This document shows positions 33,921 through 44,703 of a stretch of 64,000 nt of DNA, piece by piece. Positions within the stretch are counted from its first letter, which is position 1. Each line of letters begins with the position of its first letter. The DNA lies in NCBI RefSeq assembly GCF_900108855.1, contig NZ_FNXY01000005.1:639061-703060 (forward strand), given 5' to 3'. Below the pieces are notes generated by a model. That model searched no databases. It saw nothing but the letters and a program-made list of their open reading frames with translations, and was not told the DNA's origin. The stretch comes from Dyadobacter koreensis. GTDB lineage: Bacteria; Bacteroidota; Bacteroidia; Cytophagales; Spirosomataceae. The translations under genes were made by a program, and so were the position numbers.

Positions 33921-33960
33921 AAAAAGCAAAAAGATGCTCCAAAAGTTTTGGAGCATCTTT
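33921..33960 (-). terminator. Terminator of the first SusD gene
   Basis: A 31-bp palindrome centred at 33945, with arms AAAGATGCTCCAAAA and TTTTGGAGCATCTTT, followed on the minus strand by TTGCTTTTTATTC. It lies just downstream of the SusD stop. Confidence 0.85.
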
Positions 33961-33981
33961 CGATAACTTTTTTAACGGTAA

Positions 33982-35502
33982 TTATTTGTCCCACCAAATT
34001 TTAGTCATAAACGTATCACCGCCCTGACGTGTAATTGCTTCGGTGATATTTTCATTGACACCAACCTCGCTTTGTGGGTACCGGAGTCTGCGTGGAATTT
34101 GTCCGTTTGTCTCGTTTCCAGGATAATTTACCGGAACCAGTTTTGGGAAACCTGTTCTTCTCCAATCAGCCCAAGCTTCCATATGGTTCAAAACAGAGCC
34201 ATTAATAAGCCAGTTTTCAGTTTGAATTGCTTCCAGTTTTGCGTCAAGTGTTCCGGAAGGATATGGATTAGCAGCTGAATATGCTTTTGCATCTGCATCT
34301 GTCAGAGTTCCGCCATATGCATTCAATTGAAGTATTGCTGCTACTTGGCCCGCCTCAAAAGCCGCTTTTGCATCACCAGTGGCCCACCCGCGTTCAATCG
34401 CCTCTGCTTTCAATAACTGAGACTCGGCATAGGTCATGATAAAGTATGGGTTACTCAGAACATACATATTCGGCGCAGCGCGCGAATAATTATCCAGGTT
34501 TTTTTCAGGCAGACTGGTCAAGGTTGTCGCATCGGTTCCACTTGGAATCCCGATTTGTTTGTCAACAGATCGATCCCCGTTTTTCAACGCTGCTACTACC
34601 GGAAGTCTTGGATCTTTTCTGGCTTTCATCATATCAATGAAAGTTTTTGCCCATTGGATATTGTTGCCATCTGCAATTTTTCTGCCCGCTCCCAGATTCC
34701 AGGAGTTTGCATTAGAATTATTTCCTGCGCCGGTTTTATCCATTTTAATAGTAAAACTATCGTCATTACTAGCCATTATTCCGGCATCAATAGCTTTTTT
34801 CGCCCAGGCCTGCGCATTGGTAGCATCCGCTTTTTGCATGCGCATCGCAATTCTCAACATCAATGAATTAGCACCTCTTTTCCATTTATCAAGATCTCCT
34901 CCGTAGACGAAATCAGCAGTTGTAGGTTTGTAGGAAGCAGGATTAAATGCCTTGCTGGCTTCGTCCAGTTCTTTAAGCATGTCCATGTAAATTGCTTGCT
35001 GCGGATCATACTTCGGCGAATTTATCTTGCTGATAAACCCTTTTCCAGCTTCTGAATAAGGAACATCACCATATAAGTCGGTTAAAAATGATGTTTCAAC
35101 TACTCTCAATATTCTCGCCATTGACAAGACATTAACATCTTTGGCGTCTTTGCTTGCCAGATCGATCAGATTTACCAGGTTTTTGATCGAATTTGGATAG
35201 GAGCTTTCAAAATAAGCGGCACTTAAATCACCCTGAAAAGTGTAAACCGTACCGCGATAAAAACCTACTTCTACTGATGCCATTTGCTGCATGATACAGC
35301 CTGCGTAAATGAAATTAGCACGCCAGGATTTGTAACCAGGATCTCCCGCCGACCCTGCCAGTAATAAGGCAGATTGACTTAATAAATAGTCAAGCGGCAC
35401 AATTGCCGGTGCATTGGGGTTAACATTTACTTCCTCAAAGTCTTTGGTGCAAGATCCCAAAAAAGTCATAAGACCCAGCAATACAAATATTTTATATTTC
35501 AT
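33982..35502 (-). CDS. SusD/RagB-family nutrient-binding lipoprotein, pair 1
   Basis: 506 residues. MKYKIFVLLGLMTFLGSC is a lipoprotein signal peptide with Cys 18. The protein is of the SusD-like subgroup (ANFIYAGCIMQQMASVEVG, the TPR-like helices of the middle, and the C-terminal WADWRRTGFPKLVPV, YPQSEVGVNENI). It should sit on the outer surface and pass oligosaccharides or peptides to the SusC partner immediately upstream (33 bp gap). The substrate is not shown by sequence. Its closeness to the mannan genes suggests a shared glycan. Confidence 0.92.
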   Translation of the reverse strand: MKYKIFVLLGLMTFLGSCTKDFEEVNVNPNAPAIVPLDYLLSQSALLLAGSAGDPGYKSWRANFIYAGCIMQQMASVEVGFYRGTVYTFQGDLSAAYFESSYPNSIKNLVNLIDLASKDAKDVNVLSMARILRVVETSFLTDLYGDVPYSEAGKGFISKINSPKYDPQQAIYMDMLKELDEASKAFNPASYKPTTADFVYGGDLDKWKRGANSLMLRIAMRMQKADATNAQAWAKKAIDAGIMASNDDSFTIKMDKTGAGNNSNANSWNLGAGRKIADGNNIQWAKTFIDMMKARKDPRLPVVAALKNGDRSVDKQIGIPSGTDATTLTSLPEKNLDNYSRAAPNMYVLSNPYFIMTYAESQLLKAEAIERGWATGDAKAAFEAGQVAAILQLNAYGGTLTDADAKAYSAANPYPSGTLDAKLEAIQTENWLINGSVLNHMEAWADWRRTGFPKLVPVNYPGNETNGQIPRRLRYPQSEVGVNENITEAITRQGGDTFMTKIWWDK

Positions 35503-35535
35503 AATGATATCCTTTTAAATATTGGTCGTATGGTT

Positions 35536-38500
35536 CTAGAATTTCAGGTTTAGGTTAACACCCATACTGCGTGTCGGGGGAGCACTGTAAAATTCGAGGC
35601 CCTGCGCATTTGAATTATTGTAGTTGGACTCAGGATCGATATTGGGCGTTTTCTTGTGAATAATCCAAAGATTACGTCCTGTTAATGACACAGAAATTGC
35701 TTTGAATGGCGACTTTGATCCCAGATATTTAGAAGGAATTGCATAATCAATAATCACCTGACGCAGTTTGATAAAGTCGGAACTGTATACAAACGGTGTT
35801 GCGATGTTATTTGCTATTCTGTCATAATAAGGCTGAGCTTCCACACGAACGGTATTTGCTTCTCCATTTTCATTGACCCCTTCTCCGATAAGCCCGCCGT
35901 CGCGCCCTGGCAATGTTTCTTCCAAGTTCCCACGTCTGTAGCCAAGTGCATTTGTTCCGGAGAATATTTTTCCACCGAACTTGCCATCAACCAGAAAGCT
36001 CAAACCGACGCCTTTATAGCGGAATGAGTTGGTGAAACCTAATGTCCACGGAGAAACGCCGGAACCATAACTCATCAGATTTCCCTGAAGCGGGTATCCC
36101 TGTGCATCATAAACGACACGTCCCTGATCGTCGCGTTTGAAATCGAAACCTTTTACCTGACTGTATGGCAAGCCAACGTCCTGATGTACATAGGCAGTTC
36201 TGGTTCTGTTTTCATCGACTCTTAATGTTTGCAGATCATTATACAGATTTATGACTTCACTTTTATTATAAGCCATGTTGAACGAAGCGTTCCAAGTAAA
36301 GGAATTCTTTCTGAGCGCTTCAAAATTCAGCAATAACTCAATACCCTTATTAGAGATTTCGCCCACATTGAAAACCGCGGCATTATAACCGGAAGTGTAA
36401 GATACCGTGGCATTTACAATATCATTTGTTGTTTTTCTTGAATAATACGCAATATCAGCACTCAAACGATTATTGAATAACCTTGCCTCCAAACCTGCCT
36501 CAAATGTTGTTGACGTCAGAGGCTGCAACAAACTGTTTGGGATTTCGGTGTTATTGATCTGGGCAAGAGGAGCACCGTTGTGAGCGCCCGATAACGCATA
36601 GGTCAGCAATAATTTATACGGATCTGTCGCGCCACCTGCTTGTGCCCATGAAGATCTTACTTTGAAATAATTAATTGCAGCAGGCATTTGAATAGCTTCT
36701 GAAACTACGAAACTCGCTCCAACCGAAGGATATAATATGCTGTTGTAACCAGAGGCTAAAGTTGAGAACCAGTCATTTCTCGCGGTTGCTGTTACGAACA
36801 GATAGTTATTGAAAGAAAATTCACCTGAGCCATACAGAGAATTTATACGTCTTTCAATATAATTTTCGCTGGATGTTCTGGCTGCCGGATCAATGTTTGA
36901 AATATCGTAGAAGAACGGAATGTTGAAGTTGTTCCCCCCAAGGTTTGTCAACCGGTTCACATTACGCATCTGGTTTCCACCCAAAAGAAGATTGAAGCCA
37001 AATTTATCTCCGAATTTTTTGTCAATTCCCAACATTAAATCCATGTTTCTTTCCATGAATTCCCGCTGGTTCGATGTGTAAGAACCCAAAACTTTATAGG
37101 CAGTTCCGTATGGTTCAATCGCGCGATAGCGATAATTGAAATAATCTATACCAATTCGTCCTTTTACAAACAGCCAATCCAAAATGTCAAATTTTGGTTC
37201 AATAGCACCGATTACGCGGTTTTTCTGATCATTATTCTGGAAGTCGTAAGCCGCAAAGTACGGATTTGTAACATACACGTTGTCCGACCAGACTTTTTCA
37301 TTTCCTGCTGCGTCATATTTAGTATCCCTGAAAGTTTCCACGTCCATAGAAGAGGCCAGAGAGTATATTGCATAATTGGCATTTCCCGGTGAATCGGATA
37401 ATCTTGGTCTGTTTTTGGTCTTTTCATAAACATATTTGATGTTCGTCAATATACTCAGCTTTTTACCAAGATTTGAATTGACGTTCAGGGCGAAGTTATT
37501 TCTGTGCAAAGTGTTATTAGGCATCACACCTTTGTTATCCATATTATTCATGGAAAAACGATAGGTGCTTGTCGCAGCCGCACCTGAAAAAGCGACGCTG
37601 TTCGTGAAGGTACTTCCAATCTGGTAAAATTTGCTCAGGTTATCGCGCTGCGCTGAATATGGGCGGGAAACACCATCAAATTGTATCACATTGGAACCGT
37701 CAAGTCTGGTGCCCCAGCTGTTTGAAGTTAATGCTTCGTTGACAGTTGTAGGTTTAAGTCCGTTATTTCCCATGCCATACTCATACTGGTAATCCTTGAA
37801 TTCTTTGATCAGCAAGTCTTCCGCCAGATAATTGCTGTTCACTTCCAGGCCAATGCCTTTTTCCATTTTTCCGCCCTTCGTGGTCACCAAAATAGCTCCG
37901 TTGGAAGCACGTGACCCGTAAAGTGCAGCCGCGGTTGCCCCTTTTAAAACACTGATGTTTTCGATTTCATCAGGATTCAAGCTGGAAATTCCATCACCCT
38001 GGTCGGCTCCGCCCCACATCCCCGCTTGCCCCAGGTTTTCGTTATTAATAGGAATACCATCAACAACGATCAATGGCTGGTTATTTCCGGAAATTGAACC
38101 GTTTCCCCGCAACGTTATTCTGGTGGATCCCGCAGGACCAGTTGCCGTGCCGGTGATATTTAACCCTGCTACTTTACCAGCGAGTGAGTTCGCCATGTTT
38201 GGCGTGCGGGCTACGGTGAGTTCTTCTCCTTTTATTTCAGAGACCGCATATCCAAGTGCTTTTTTCTCTTTTTTAATACCGAGGGCAGTTACCACGACCT
38301 CGTTTAGCGCGGTTGCCTCAGGCGTTAGTGACACATCTAAAATTGATGCATTGATAGTCACTTCTTTGGAATTATATCCAATAAAACTGAAAATCAGAAC
38401 TTTTCCTTTTTCAGCCTGAATGCTAAACTCCCCTTTATCGTTTGTTGTCGTGCCGCGGTTTGTTCCTTTCACAACGACATTTACTCCGGCAACTTCGCCT

Positions 38501-38607
38501 CCTCCTTCTTCGCTAACCTTTCCTGTTACCGCCATTTCCTGGGCATAACTGAGGTTGACGAGAAGGGAGCAGAGGAAGAGTGTTAAAACTAGTAGATTTT
38601 TTTGCAT
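35536..38607 (-). CDS. SusC/RagA-family TonB-linked outer membrane receptor, pair 1
   Basis: 1023 residues. Signal peptide ending NLSYAQ, a carboxypeptidase-like domain (MAVTGKVSEEGGGEVAGVNV), the conserved LNEVVVTALGIKKEKKALGY, a plug with RGNGSISGNNQPLIVVDG and ATAAALYGSRASNGAILVTTK, and a long barrel ending MGVNLNLKF. This is the SusC type that works with SusD at 33982. About 380 bp separate it from the epimerase gene upstream, including a terminator, so it may have its own promoter. Confidence 0.95.
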   Translation of the reverse strand: MQKNLLVLTLFLCSLLVNLSYAQEMAVTGKVSEEGGGEVAGVNVVVKGTNRGTTTNDKGEFSIQAEKGKVLIFSFIGYNSKEVTINASILDVSLTPEATALNEVVVTALGIKKEKKALGYAVSEIKGEELTVARTPNMANSLAGKVAGLNITGTATGPAGSTRITLRGNGSISGNNQPLIVVDGIPINNENLGQAGMWGGADQGDGISSLNPDEIENISVLKGATAAALYGSRASNGAILVTTKGGKMEKGIGLEVNSNYLAEDLLIKEFKDYQYEYGMGNNGLKPTTVNEALTSNSWGTRLDGSNVIQFDGVSRPYSAQRDNLSKFYQIGSTFTNSVAFSGAAATSTYRFSMNNMDNKGVMPNNTLHRNNFALNVNSNLGKKLSILTNIKYVYEKTKNRPRLSDSPGNANYAIYSLASSMDVETFRDTKYDAAGNEKVWSDNVYVTNPYFAAYDFQNNDQKNRVIGAIEPKFDILDWLFVKGRIGIDYFNYRYRAIEPYGTAYKVLGSYTSNQREFMERNMDLMLGIDKKFGDKFGFNLLLGGNQMRNVNRLTNLGGNNFNIPFFYDISNIDPAARTSSENYIERRINSLYGSGEFSFNNYLFVTATARNDWFSTLASGYNSILYPSVGASFVVSEAIQMPAAINYFKVRSSWAQAGGATDPYKLLLTYALSGAHNGAPLAQINNTEIPNSLLQPLTSTTFEAGLEARLFNNRLSADIAYYSRKTTNDIVNATVSYTSGYNAAVFNVGEISNKGIELLLNFEALRKNSFTWNASFNMAYNKSEVINLYNDLQTLRVDENRTRTAYVHQDVGLPYSQVKGFDFKRDDQGRVVYDAQGYPLQGNLMSYGSGVSPWTLGFTNSFRYKGVGLSFLVDGKFGGKIFSGTNALGYRRGNLEETLPGRDGGLIGEGVNENGEANTVRVEAQPYYDRIANNIATPFVYSSDFIKLRQVIIDYAIPSKYLGSKSPFKAISVSLTGRNLWIIHKKTPNIDPESNYNNSNAQGLEFYSAPPTRSMGVNLNLKF

Positions 38608-38808
38608 ACAGTTTTTGTGTTTTAAAATACAAGGATATTATTATGAAATAATATATTTAATTATACTAAAAGTTACATGTGTGTGTAGTCACTATGGATA
38701 TAATTAAAAATTTTAAATCAAATGTACTATTTGCAAAGAGTAAACACATAATATTATTTTATCAAAAAATGACACATTTTCTATCTGCAAACTGCGAGGA
38801 CCGATATC
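38608..38808. other. AT-rich gap upstream of SusC pair 1
   Basis: No gene. It must carry the SusC promoter if the pair is transcribed on its own. I see no clear regulatory repeat here apart from family P1 copy 2 and the terminator at its far side. Confidence 0.35.
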
Positions 38809-38953
38809 GCTAACACCGATTTGCACCGCTAACACCGATTTCCAATCGGTGTTGCCTGGTTTAGCGTTTGTAACGCGGGTATGGTAAATTTTAAGTAGTA
38901 CTCGCGTTGCAAACGCTGAACCATAAACGCCCCGATTACAAATCGGTGCGAGC
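38809..38953. repeat. Intergenic palindromic repeat, family P1, copy 2
   Basis: Contains CCGATTTCCAATCGG, then inner arms AGCGTTTGTAACGCG and CGCGTTGCAAACGCT, then CCCCGATTACAAATCGGTGC. It shares the layout of 492-606, with an extra partial left unit (CGCTAACACCGATT twice). It lies between the SusC and epimerase genes. Confidence 0.8.
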
Positions 38954-38989
38954 ATAAAAAAAGCAGCTTTCGCTGCCTTTTTTATGCTC
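38950..38989 (-). terminator. Terminator of the epimerase gene
   Basis: GAGCATAAAAAA ... TTTTTTATGCTC with inner GCAG/CTGC, directly after the epimerase stop (38990-38992). It is the end of the GH26-to-epimerase transcript on the minus strand. Confidence 0.85.
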
Positions 38990-40180
38990 TTATTTTTTAA
39001 TGCGCCGGAGTATTTCCATGCATGCCCTTGCATTGTGATAAGGACATTTCCAGAAGCCTATTTTGTCTTCATTCATTTTCGAATAATCATCCCAAACTCC
39101 CCAGAACCATTCCCCTTTATCCTTATCAAGTAAATGTTTTTGAATAAATGACCAGAAGCCGAAAACCCTTTTTAAATAACTCTCGTCGTCTGTAATCTGA
39201 TAGCTATTCAAATATCCAACCATACCCTCTGCTGAAACCCACCACTCCCTATGTGTGTCCGGGTGATGTGTTTCCAGATTGTATTCGTGGATCAGGCTGC
39301 CGTCTGGCATAAATCCTTTCGCCGCCGCATCCGACATTTTAATGGCTATTTCTTGCCAGTCGTCAACAAGAAATTGGTCGTCTAAAACTTCGGCTGCCTC
39401 CTGTAAAAGCCAGGTAGCTTCTATGTCGTGACCATATGAAATAGCTTTGGACTGACTTTTCCACTTTTCGTCAAAAAATAATTTCAAGTGGAAGCTGTCA
39501 GGATCTATAATATGTTTTTGAAAAATTTCGAGCAGATGTTTAATTTTCTCAGCAACACGTTTTTCCGGCCAGACTCGGTATAAACTGGCATATGCTTCAA
39601 TGATATGCAAATGCGTGTTCATCGTTTTCGGGTCATTCCTGTCTTTTTCGCTCAGTCGTAAATCTTCCAGAGGCTGCCAGTTTTCAGAGAATGCTTCGAA
39701 GTAGCCGCCATTTTTTTGATCAAAGCTGTATTTTTCAATCAGCTCAAATAATTCAACTGCAAAATCCAGAACTTCCTGATTTTTATTGTTTTGATAAAAT
39801 TCAGTTAGTCCGTAAATCGTAAATGCCAGACCGTAAATCTGTTTTCTGGTATTAAAAGGTTTCCCAACGGCGTCGACAGACCAAAAAACGCCACCATTTT
39901 CCTGATCACGAAAATGATTTCGTATATAATCATAAGCACGTTCTGCTAGCTTAAGATGAGACGGATCGCCCAATTTATTATAAGCAGCTGCGAAAGTCCA
40001 TAAAATTCTTGCATTTAAAACACAGCCTTTTATGGCCTCAGGATGAACAGTTCCATCATTATCCAATTTGCCGACGAAACCGCCCTGTTCGATGTCAACT
40101 GCATTTTTTACCCAAAAATCTAAAATGGAAAGTAATTCACTTTCAATCTCAGACCGGAATTTTGGTAGTTTTTCTATCAT
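38990..40180 (-). CDS. AGE-family epimerase (cellobiose/mannobiose 2-epimerase type)
   Basis: 396 residues, an (alpha/alpha)6-barrel. Blocks: QGGFVGKLDNDGTVHPEAIKG, KQIYGLAFTIYGLTEFYQ, MNTHLHIIEAYASLYRVWP, SYGHDIEATWLLQEAAEVL (catalytic His) and HREWWVSAEGMVGYLNSYQ (second His). This is the cellobiose 2-epimerase branch of the AGE fold. In the mannan context it would turn mannobiose into mannosyl-glucose. Its start overlaps the GH130 stop by one base (TGATG), a sign of translational coupling. Confidence 0.93.
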   Translation of the reverse strand: MIEKLPKFRSEIESELLSILDFWVKNAVDIEQGGFVGKLDNDGTVHPEAIKGCVLNARILWTFAAAYNKLGDPSHLKLAERAYDYIRNHFRDQENGGVFWSVDAVGKPFNTRKQIYGLAFTIYGLTEFYQNNKNQEVLDFAVELFELIEKYSFDQKNGGYFEAFSENWQPLEDLRLSEKDRNDPKTMNTHLHIIEAYASLYRVWPEKRVAEKIKHLLEIFQKHIIDPDSFHLKLFFDEKWKSQSKAISYGHDIEATWLLQEAAEVLDDQFLVDDWQEIAIKMSDAAAKGFMPDGSLIHEYNLETHHPDTHREWWVSAEGMVGYLNSYQITDDESYLKRVFGFWSFIQKHLLDKDKGEWFWGVWDDYSKMNEDKIGFWKCPYHNARACMEILRRIKK

Positions 40181-41370
40181 CAGATGCTAACAGAATGCCC
40201 TGCATGAGACAGGTTTTTATTGATTAAGCCCGTTAAAACTTCAACTGAAGCGGCTGAACGAAAATTGTCTGCGGGCGTATGCAAGACATAGTCCAACAAC
40301 TTTTCAATAGAGGATTTAGCCACGTGCAGACGTGTATCAGAAGACGCATAGTATATAAAAACAGTTCCGTCATCATCTAAAATCCATCCGTTTGAAAATG
40401 TTACATTAGACACATCACCAATTCTTTCTTCGCCCTGGGGTGCGATAAAATAACCTGCGGGCTTATAAATTACTTTGGCGGGATCATATAAATCAGTCAT
40501 GAACATATATAAAACATAACGCAGGCCGGCAGCTGTATTTCTTACCCCGTGGGCCAGGTGAAGCCAACCTTTATCCGTCTTTATGGGTGCAGGACCTTGC
40601 CCGTTTTTTATTTCGTAAACCGTATGGTATTGTTTATGGTCAACGATAAATTCTTTTTCAATAACCGCTTTCTCAATTGTTTCGGAATATCCAAAGCCAA
40701 TTCCGCCGCCAGAACCAGCTTCAATAAAGCCGTCTTGTGGACGGGTATAAAACGCATATTTGCCATTTACGAATTCAGGATGAAGCACAACATTGCGCTG
40801 CTGCGGTGACGGGGTTACAAGGTCAGGAAGGCGTATCCAGGTTTTTAAATCCGTTGTACGGGCAATGCCGCATTGTGCGACGGCCGAAGATTCATCGCCT
40901 GGTTTTGCCTTCGGATCTTTGCGTTCGGTACAAAAAAGTCCATAAATAAACCCGTCCTCATGTTTTGTCAAACGCATATCGTAGACATTTCCATCAGGCT
41001 CATCAGTTTCCGGCATTACGATCGGATGGTTCCAGAACTTGAAATTATCGATACCATTCGGGCTTTCGGCAACTGCGAAAAAAGATTTTCTATCCGAACC
41101 TTCGACACGCGCAACAACCAGATATTTTCCGTTATGTTTGATCGCGCCGGCATTAAAGGCGGCGTTAATCTCAAAACGTTTCATTAAAAACGGATTTGTT
41201 TCAGGATTTAAATCATATTCCCAAAAAATGGGGACGTGTGCAGCGGTGAGAACCGGATGTGTGTAACGATCATAAATTCCGTTTCCAGGCCATATTGCGT
41301 AGTTTTTGCGTTCAAGCAATTCCCTATGCTCTTGCTGCAATTGCGTTAGGCGTTTTGTGAAATCTGACAT
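40180..41370 (-). CDS. GH130 4-O-beta-D-mannosyl-D-glucose phosphorylase
   Basis: 396 residues from [20 protein letters not shown]. An upstream in-frame start overlaps the symporter gene and is not used. The five-bladed propeller motifs are seen, including [37 protein letters not shown] with D131 (the position of the catalytic Asp known for the B. fragilis enzyme) and [18 protein letters not shown]. It splits mannosyl-glucose with phosphate into mannose-1-phosphate and glucose. It sits between the symporter and the epimerase, as in other mannan loci. Confidence 0.93.
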   Translation of the reverse strand: MSDFTKRLTQLQQEHRELLERKNYAIWPGNGIYDRYTHPVLTAAHVPIFWEYDLNPETNPFLMKRFEINAAFNAGAIKHNGKYLVVARVEGSDRKSFFAVAESPNGIDNFKFWNHPIVMPETDEPDGNVYDMRLTKHEDGFIYGLFCTERKDPKAKPGDESSAVAQCGIARTTDLKTWIRLPDLVTPSPQQRNVVLHPEFVNGKYAFYTRPQDGFIEAGSGGGIGFGYSETIEKAVIEKEFIVDHKQYHTVYEIKNGQGPAPIKTDKGWLHLAHGVRNTAAGLRYVLYMFMTDLYDPAKVIYKPAGYFIAPQGEERIGDVSNVTFSNGWILDDDGTVFIYYASSDTRLHVAKSSIEKLLDYVLHTPADNFRSAASVEVLTGLINKNLSHAGHSVSI

Positions 41371-41414
41371 AGCTGTAGTATTTGTTGATTTACAATGAAT
41401 TGTTTCTGAATAAA

Positions 41415-43244
41415 TTAAGCTGCCGGAAGCTTTTGGTACCATGTTTTCCAAAGAATGATAATACATAGTCCCAGCACAGCGGTTGTGATACCGGCTTCGA
41501 CTGGCATCATCAAAACTGCAAATACAGGCAGGGCGGTGATGGAAGTCTGGCCGATTGTGCCGATGATGACATTGAACATATCCATTTTGAAATTTCCGTT
41601 GGCAAGGAAAGTCGGATCTTCTTTGATAACGGCTTCGTGAATAGGCCCCCAGAATCCCCAGGGTTTTACATTTTTATAAAATTTCTTCAATACTTCGGTG
41701 TCGGTAGCCGGCGTCATCAGTGAACCTAAAACAGAACCGAGTGCAGATAAAATCAGAATAATCGGGAAATAGTAAAGCGGAACAGTGTCAGGAAAAATGT
41801 AGGGTAAAACCATCGCCGAGAGAATGCCCGCAAACATTCCCCAGAAAAACCCGTTACTGTTGAACCGCCACCAATGCCATTTCAAGACATTGGCTGCAAT
41901 GTAACCGCCATATAATGCAGACACGATCCATTGAAGAATGCTGTTGACATCTTTTGCAAAAAAACCAAGTGAAATACTAATCGCAACTACCACGAGGCCG
42001 GTCAGATAATTCATTTTTTTAATTTGCGTATTGCTGGCATTTGGATTAAATGATTTGAGATAAATGTCATTCACCATATAGGCCTGCGCAGCATTAAATG
42101 TCCCGGCGAAGGTTCCCATAAATGCGCCCATCAAACCTACCAGAACGAGCCCGAGCAATCCCGATGGAATATATGCATTCAAAACAGCTGGTAAAATTCT
42201 TTCAAAATCCTGGCCAGCCGGTGAGGAAATGTTGATGTCTTTGTAGAAAAGCAAACCTAAAACGGCAATGCCAATGATGAGCAAATAACGTGTTGGCAAT
42301 AAAACCACATTTACGATCATACTCATCAATGCTGCTTCCCGTGGAGATTTAGTGGAAAGGATTTTCTGCATATCGTAATTTGGAGCAGGCCCGGCAAGAC
42401 TCGATAAAATTCCTTTTGCAGTCATCAGCGCAAAGAAATATCCAAATGGATTGAAGCCGTCAGCCGATATTTTTTCATTCACTTCGTTGATATATCCCGT
42501 CCAGTCCAGATCAAGATTTTTACCAAAGAACAAATCTGTCCAGCCTTTTGGTACCGGCAAGCTTCCGTGATCTGCCAGCGCGTTCATGGCGATAATTGCA
42601 ATGGCAAAGGAGACAAAAACCATGATCACATAATGAATCAGATCTGCCCAGACTATACTTTTCATCCCTCCCAAAAGGGAATAAAAAACGGTAAAAAGCG
42701 TAAAAATGATACCATAAGTATGTGCTACATATTCTGGCGCCAGTATGAAAGGTATAAATGGCTGAACGACAGGCCAGGGAATGAAAATTTCAATAAATTT
42801 TCCCAGGCCGATAAAACCATACGCCATAAATCCAAGGCAGCTCAGCAAGGCGAATGCAATAATTATTTTATGGGAAAGCTGTGCATCTGCCTTGTTTCCA
42901 AAACGGGTAAGCATCCATTCTGCTCCCGTGGAAACATTCGATCTGCGTAGCCATATGGACAAATAAACCATCATAAAAATCTGATTAAACACTGGCCAAA
43001 GCCAGGGTAGCCAGATACTTTTTACACCATAAATGAACATAATGGCGACCATCCATGCAGTTCCGGAAATATCGAACATGCCGGAAGCATTTGACACCCC
43101 GAGCATCCAGTAAGGCATGGATTTTCCACCGAGGAGATAATCGTTTTTACTACGTTCAGCTTGTTTTTTCAGTACCAGTCCTATGACTGTCACAAGTACC
43201 AGATAGGCAATAATGACCAGGAAATCGACGAGTTGTATTTTCAT
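41415..43244 (-). CDS. Sodium:solute symporter (SSS family), probable mannobiose importer
   Basis: 609 residues, about 14 membrane helices. The SSS opening ([21 protein letters not shown]), [22 protein letters not shown] and the central [15 protein letters not shown] and TYSLLGG-type segments fit. It would use a sodium gradient to import a sugar, here most likely beta-mannobiose, across the inner membrane (inference from neighbours). Its start is 21 bp after the GH26 stop and its stop is 44 bp before GH130. Confidence 0.92.
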   Translation of the reverse strand: MKIQLVDFLVIIAYLVLVTVIGLVLKKQAERSKNDYLLGGKSMPYWMLGVSNASGMFDISGTAWMVAIMFIYGVKSIWLPWLWPVFNQIFMMVYLSIWLRRSNVSTGAEWMLTRFGNKADAQLSHKIIIAFALLSCLGFMAYGFIGLGKFIEIFIPWPVVQPFIPFILAPEYVAHTYGIIFTLFTVFYSLLGGMKSIVWADLIHYVIMVFVSFAIAIIAMNALADHGSLPVPKGWTDLFFGKNLDLDWTGYINEVNEKISADGFNPFGYFFALMTAKGILSSLAGPAPNYDMQKILSTKSPREAALMSMIVNVVLLPTRYLLIIGIAVLGLLFYKDINISSPAGQDFERILPAVLNAYIPSGLLGLVLVGLMGAFMGTFAGTFNAAQAYMVNDIYLKSFNPNASNTQIKKMNYLTGLVVVAISISLGFFAKDVNSILQWIVSALYGGYIAANVLKWHWWRFNSNGFFWGMFAGILSAMVLPYIFPDTVPLYYFPIILILSALGSVLGSLMTPATDTEVLKKFYKNVKPWGFWGPIHEAVIKEDPTFLANGNFKMDMFNVIIGTIGQTSITALPVFAVLMMPVEAGITTAVLGLCIIILWKTWYQKLPAA

Positions 43245-43265
43245 CAGTAAAGGGTTGAAGAGGCG

Positions 43266-44411
43266 TTATTTTTTTACCGGTTTGCCATACAAATTTTCGC
43301 TGGCGACTTTTTTCTCCAGTAAAATATCTCCGGACTGTTGTAATTTCCTGAAGTCTTCAACAGTATTATTTCCTTCAAAAGGTGCGTAGTAATGATCGGG
43401 ACGGCCATTTCGCCAAACCAGTATATAACTCAGTCCCGAGTTTTGAACGATGGGTTGAACAATTTTTGTCCACCAGTCCGCTTCCGTTATTTGTTCAAGA
43501 CCAGTTTCGGTAATGGCGAAAGGTTTACTACTGGTTTTTCCAAGATCCCGGATTGTCGCCACCATTCTTGTTGCATTGGCTTTAAAAGCAGAATCACTTT
43601 TCGGAGGGTTTCTGTGATAGGTATCAAAACCTAAAATATCGACCAGGTCATCGCCAGGATATCGTTCAAGATAATGTTCTTTGTCTTTAAAATTATCGGT
43701 AGAGTAGGCGATCAGCAGGTTGTTTACTTTTCGTGTTTTTTGCAGATAATCGACCGTAAGTTTCCAGAATTGTTTGTATTCTTCGGGTGTGCAATGATCG
43801 GCTCCCCACCAAAACCAACTCCCAGTGTGCTCGTGATACGGACGAAAAATGACCGGGATAAGTTCTCCTTTTGATCCTTTTAAAGAAAGGAAAAAATCAG
43901 CCAGTTTGTCCAGTATTTTTTCAAAATTCTTTTTATTCCGGGTATCAGACAAAATTCTTCTGATTGTAAATTCTTCTTTATCCCATGTTGTTTTTGAAAG
44001 GTCAAGAGGATTATTCGGGTGCCAGCTGATTGTATTAACACCGCCGCGTTCATAATTCTTCCTGATATCTGTTTTGATTCTTGAAAAAGGAACGCCGTCA
44101 AGATTATTGGCACTATCAAGTTCGAGATGTCCTAAGTCATATCCAACCAAACCTGGATGTTCTCCTGAAATTGTCCTTATATCCGAGCGGTTTTCATCAC
44201 CGATCCACCGGCTTTTGTCGGCATTCAAACCGTATGCAAGTGCATCCTGCTGACCGAAAATGACACCCTTCGAAGCACTTCTTTTTAATCCGGAATAGAG
44301 ATTTTTTGTTGACTGCGTAGCGTTTTTGTCAATTTGTGCGCTGGAAATGCCAGCAACGAAAAAGACGATTGCCAGTGACAGGGAAAATGATAATAATTTA
44401 ATTGAAGACAT
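43266..44411 (-). CDS. GH26 beta-mannanase
   Basis: 381 residues with signal peptide MSSIKLLSFSLSLAIVFFVA ending SSAQ. GH26 clan A barrel: GVIFGQQDALAYG, FRPYHEHTGSWFWWG with acid/base E194, and FAITETGLE with nucleophile E302. WHPNNPLDL contains a subsite His. It cleaves beta-1,4-mannan or manno-oligosaccharides in the periplasm or at the surface, with mannobiose as the likely product. It starts a four-gene run: GH26, symporter, GH130, epimerase. Confidence 0.95.
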   Translation of the reverse strand: MSSIKLLSFSLSLAIVFFVAGISSAQIDKNATQSTKNLYSGLKRSASKGVIFGQQDALAYGLNADKSRWIGDENRSDIRTISGEHPGLVGYDLGHLELDSANNLDGVPFSRIKTDIRKNYERGGVNTISWHPNNPLDLSKTTWDKEEFTIRRILSDTRNKKNFEKILDKLADFFLSLKGSKGELIPVIFRPYHEHTGSWFWWGADHCTPEEYKQFWKLTVDYLQKTRKVNNLLIAYSTDNFKDKEHYLERYPGDDLVDILGFDTYHRNPPKSDSAFKANATRMVATIRDLGKTSSKPFAITETGLEQITEADWWTKIVQPIVQNSGLSYILVWRNGRPDHYYAPFEGNNTVEDFRKLQQSGDILLEKKVASENLYGKPVKK

Positions 44412-44584
44412 GATACTTATTTATTGAGTAGAAATTCAGTGAAGACAAGATATGCTTGTACTTGGGAAAGTTGAATGTAAACAATTTATTTTTTTATCAA
44501 TGTCAAAATGAATTTGAAGTGGCAATTCAACATAAGCCTGACTTTGCAGGCGCATGTTGTCTTTGGTGAAATTTCAGCCAAAAA

Positions 44585-44644
44585 AATGACTCCGGAAGAG
44601 TCGCCTGAATTTGGTTAGAAACAGGCGACTGACACGGAGTCATT
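44585..44644 (-). terminator. Long hairpin downstream of SusD pair 2
   Basis: Two-part perfect stem: AATGACTCCG with CGGAGTCATT, a GAAG/GACA internal loop, then AGTCGCCTG with CAGGCGACT, and a 14-nt loop. It lies 60 bp after the SusD stop and before GH26. It may be a partial terminator, letting some transcription into GH26, or an mRNA-stabilising hairpin. Confidence 0.75.
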
Positions 44645-44703
44645 TATTATAATAAGATGGCCATCGTCGATAAACAGGATGCTACTTCGGAGCAAAGTTT
44701 ATG

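Noticed and set aside
41371..41466. Longer N-terminus for the GH130 gene
   Set aside because: It overlaps the end of the symporter gene. The ATG at 41370 matches family length and puts the catalytic Asp at position 131.
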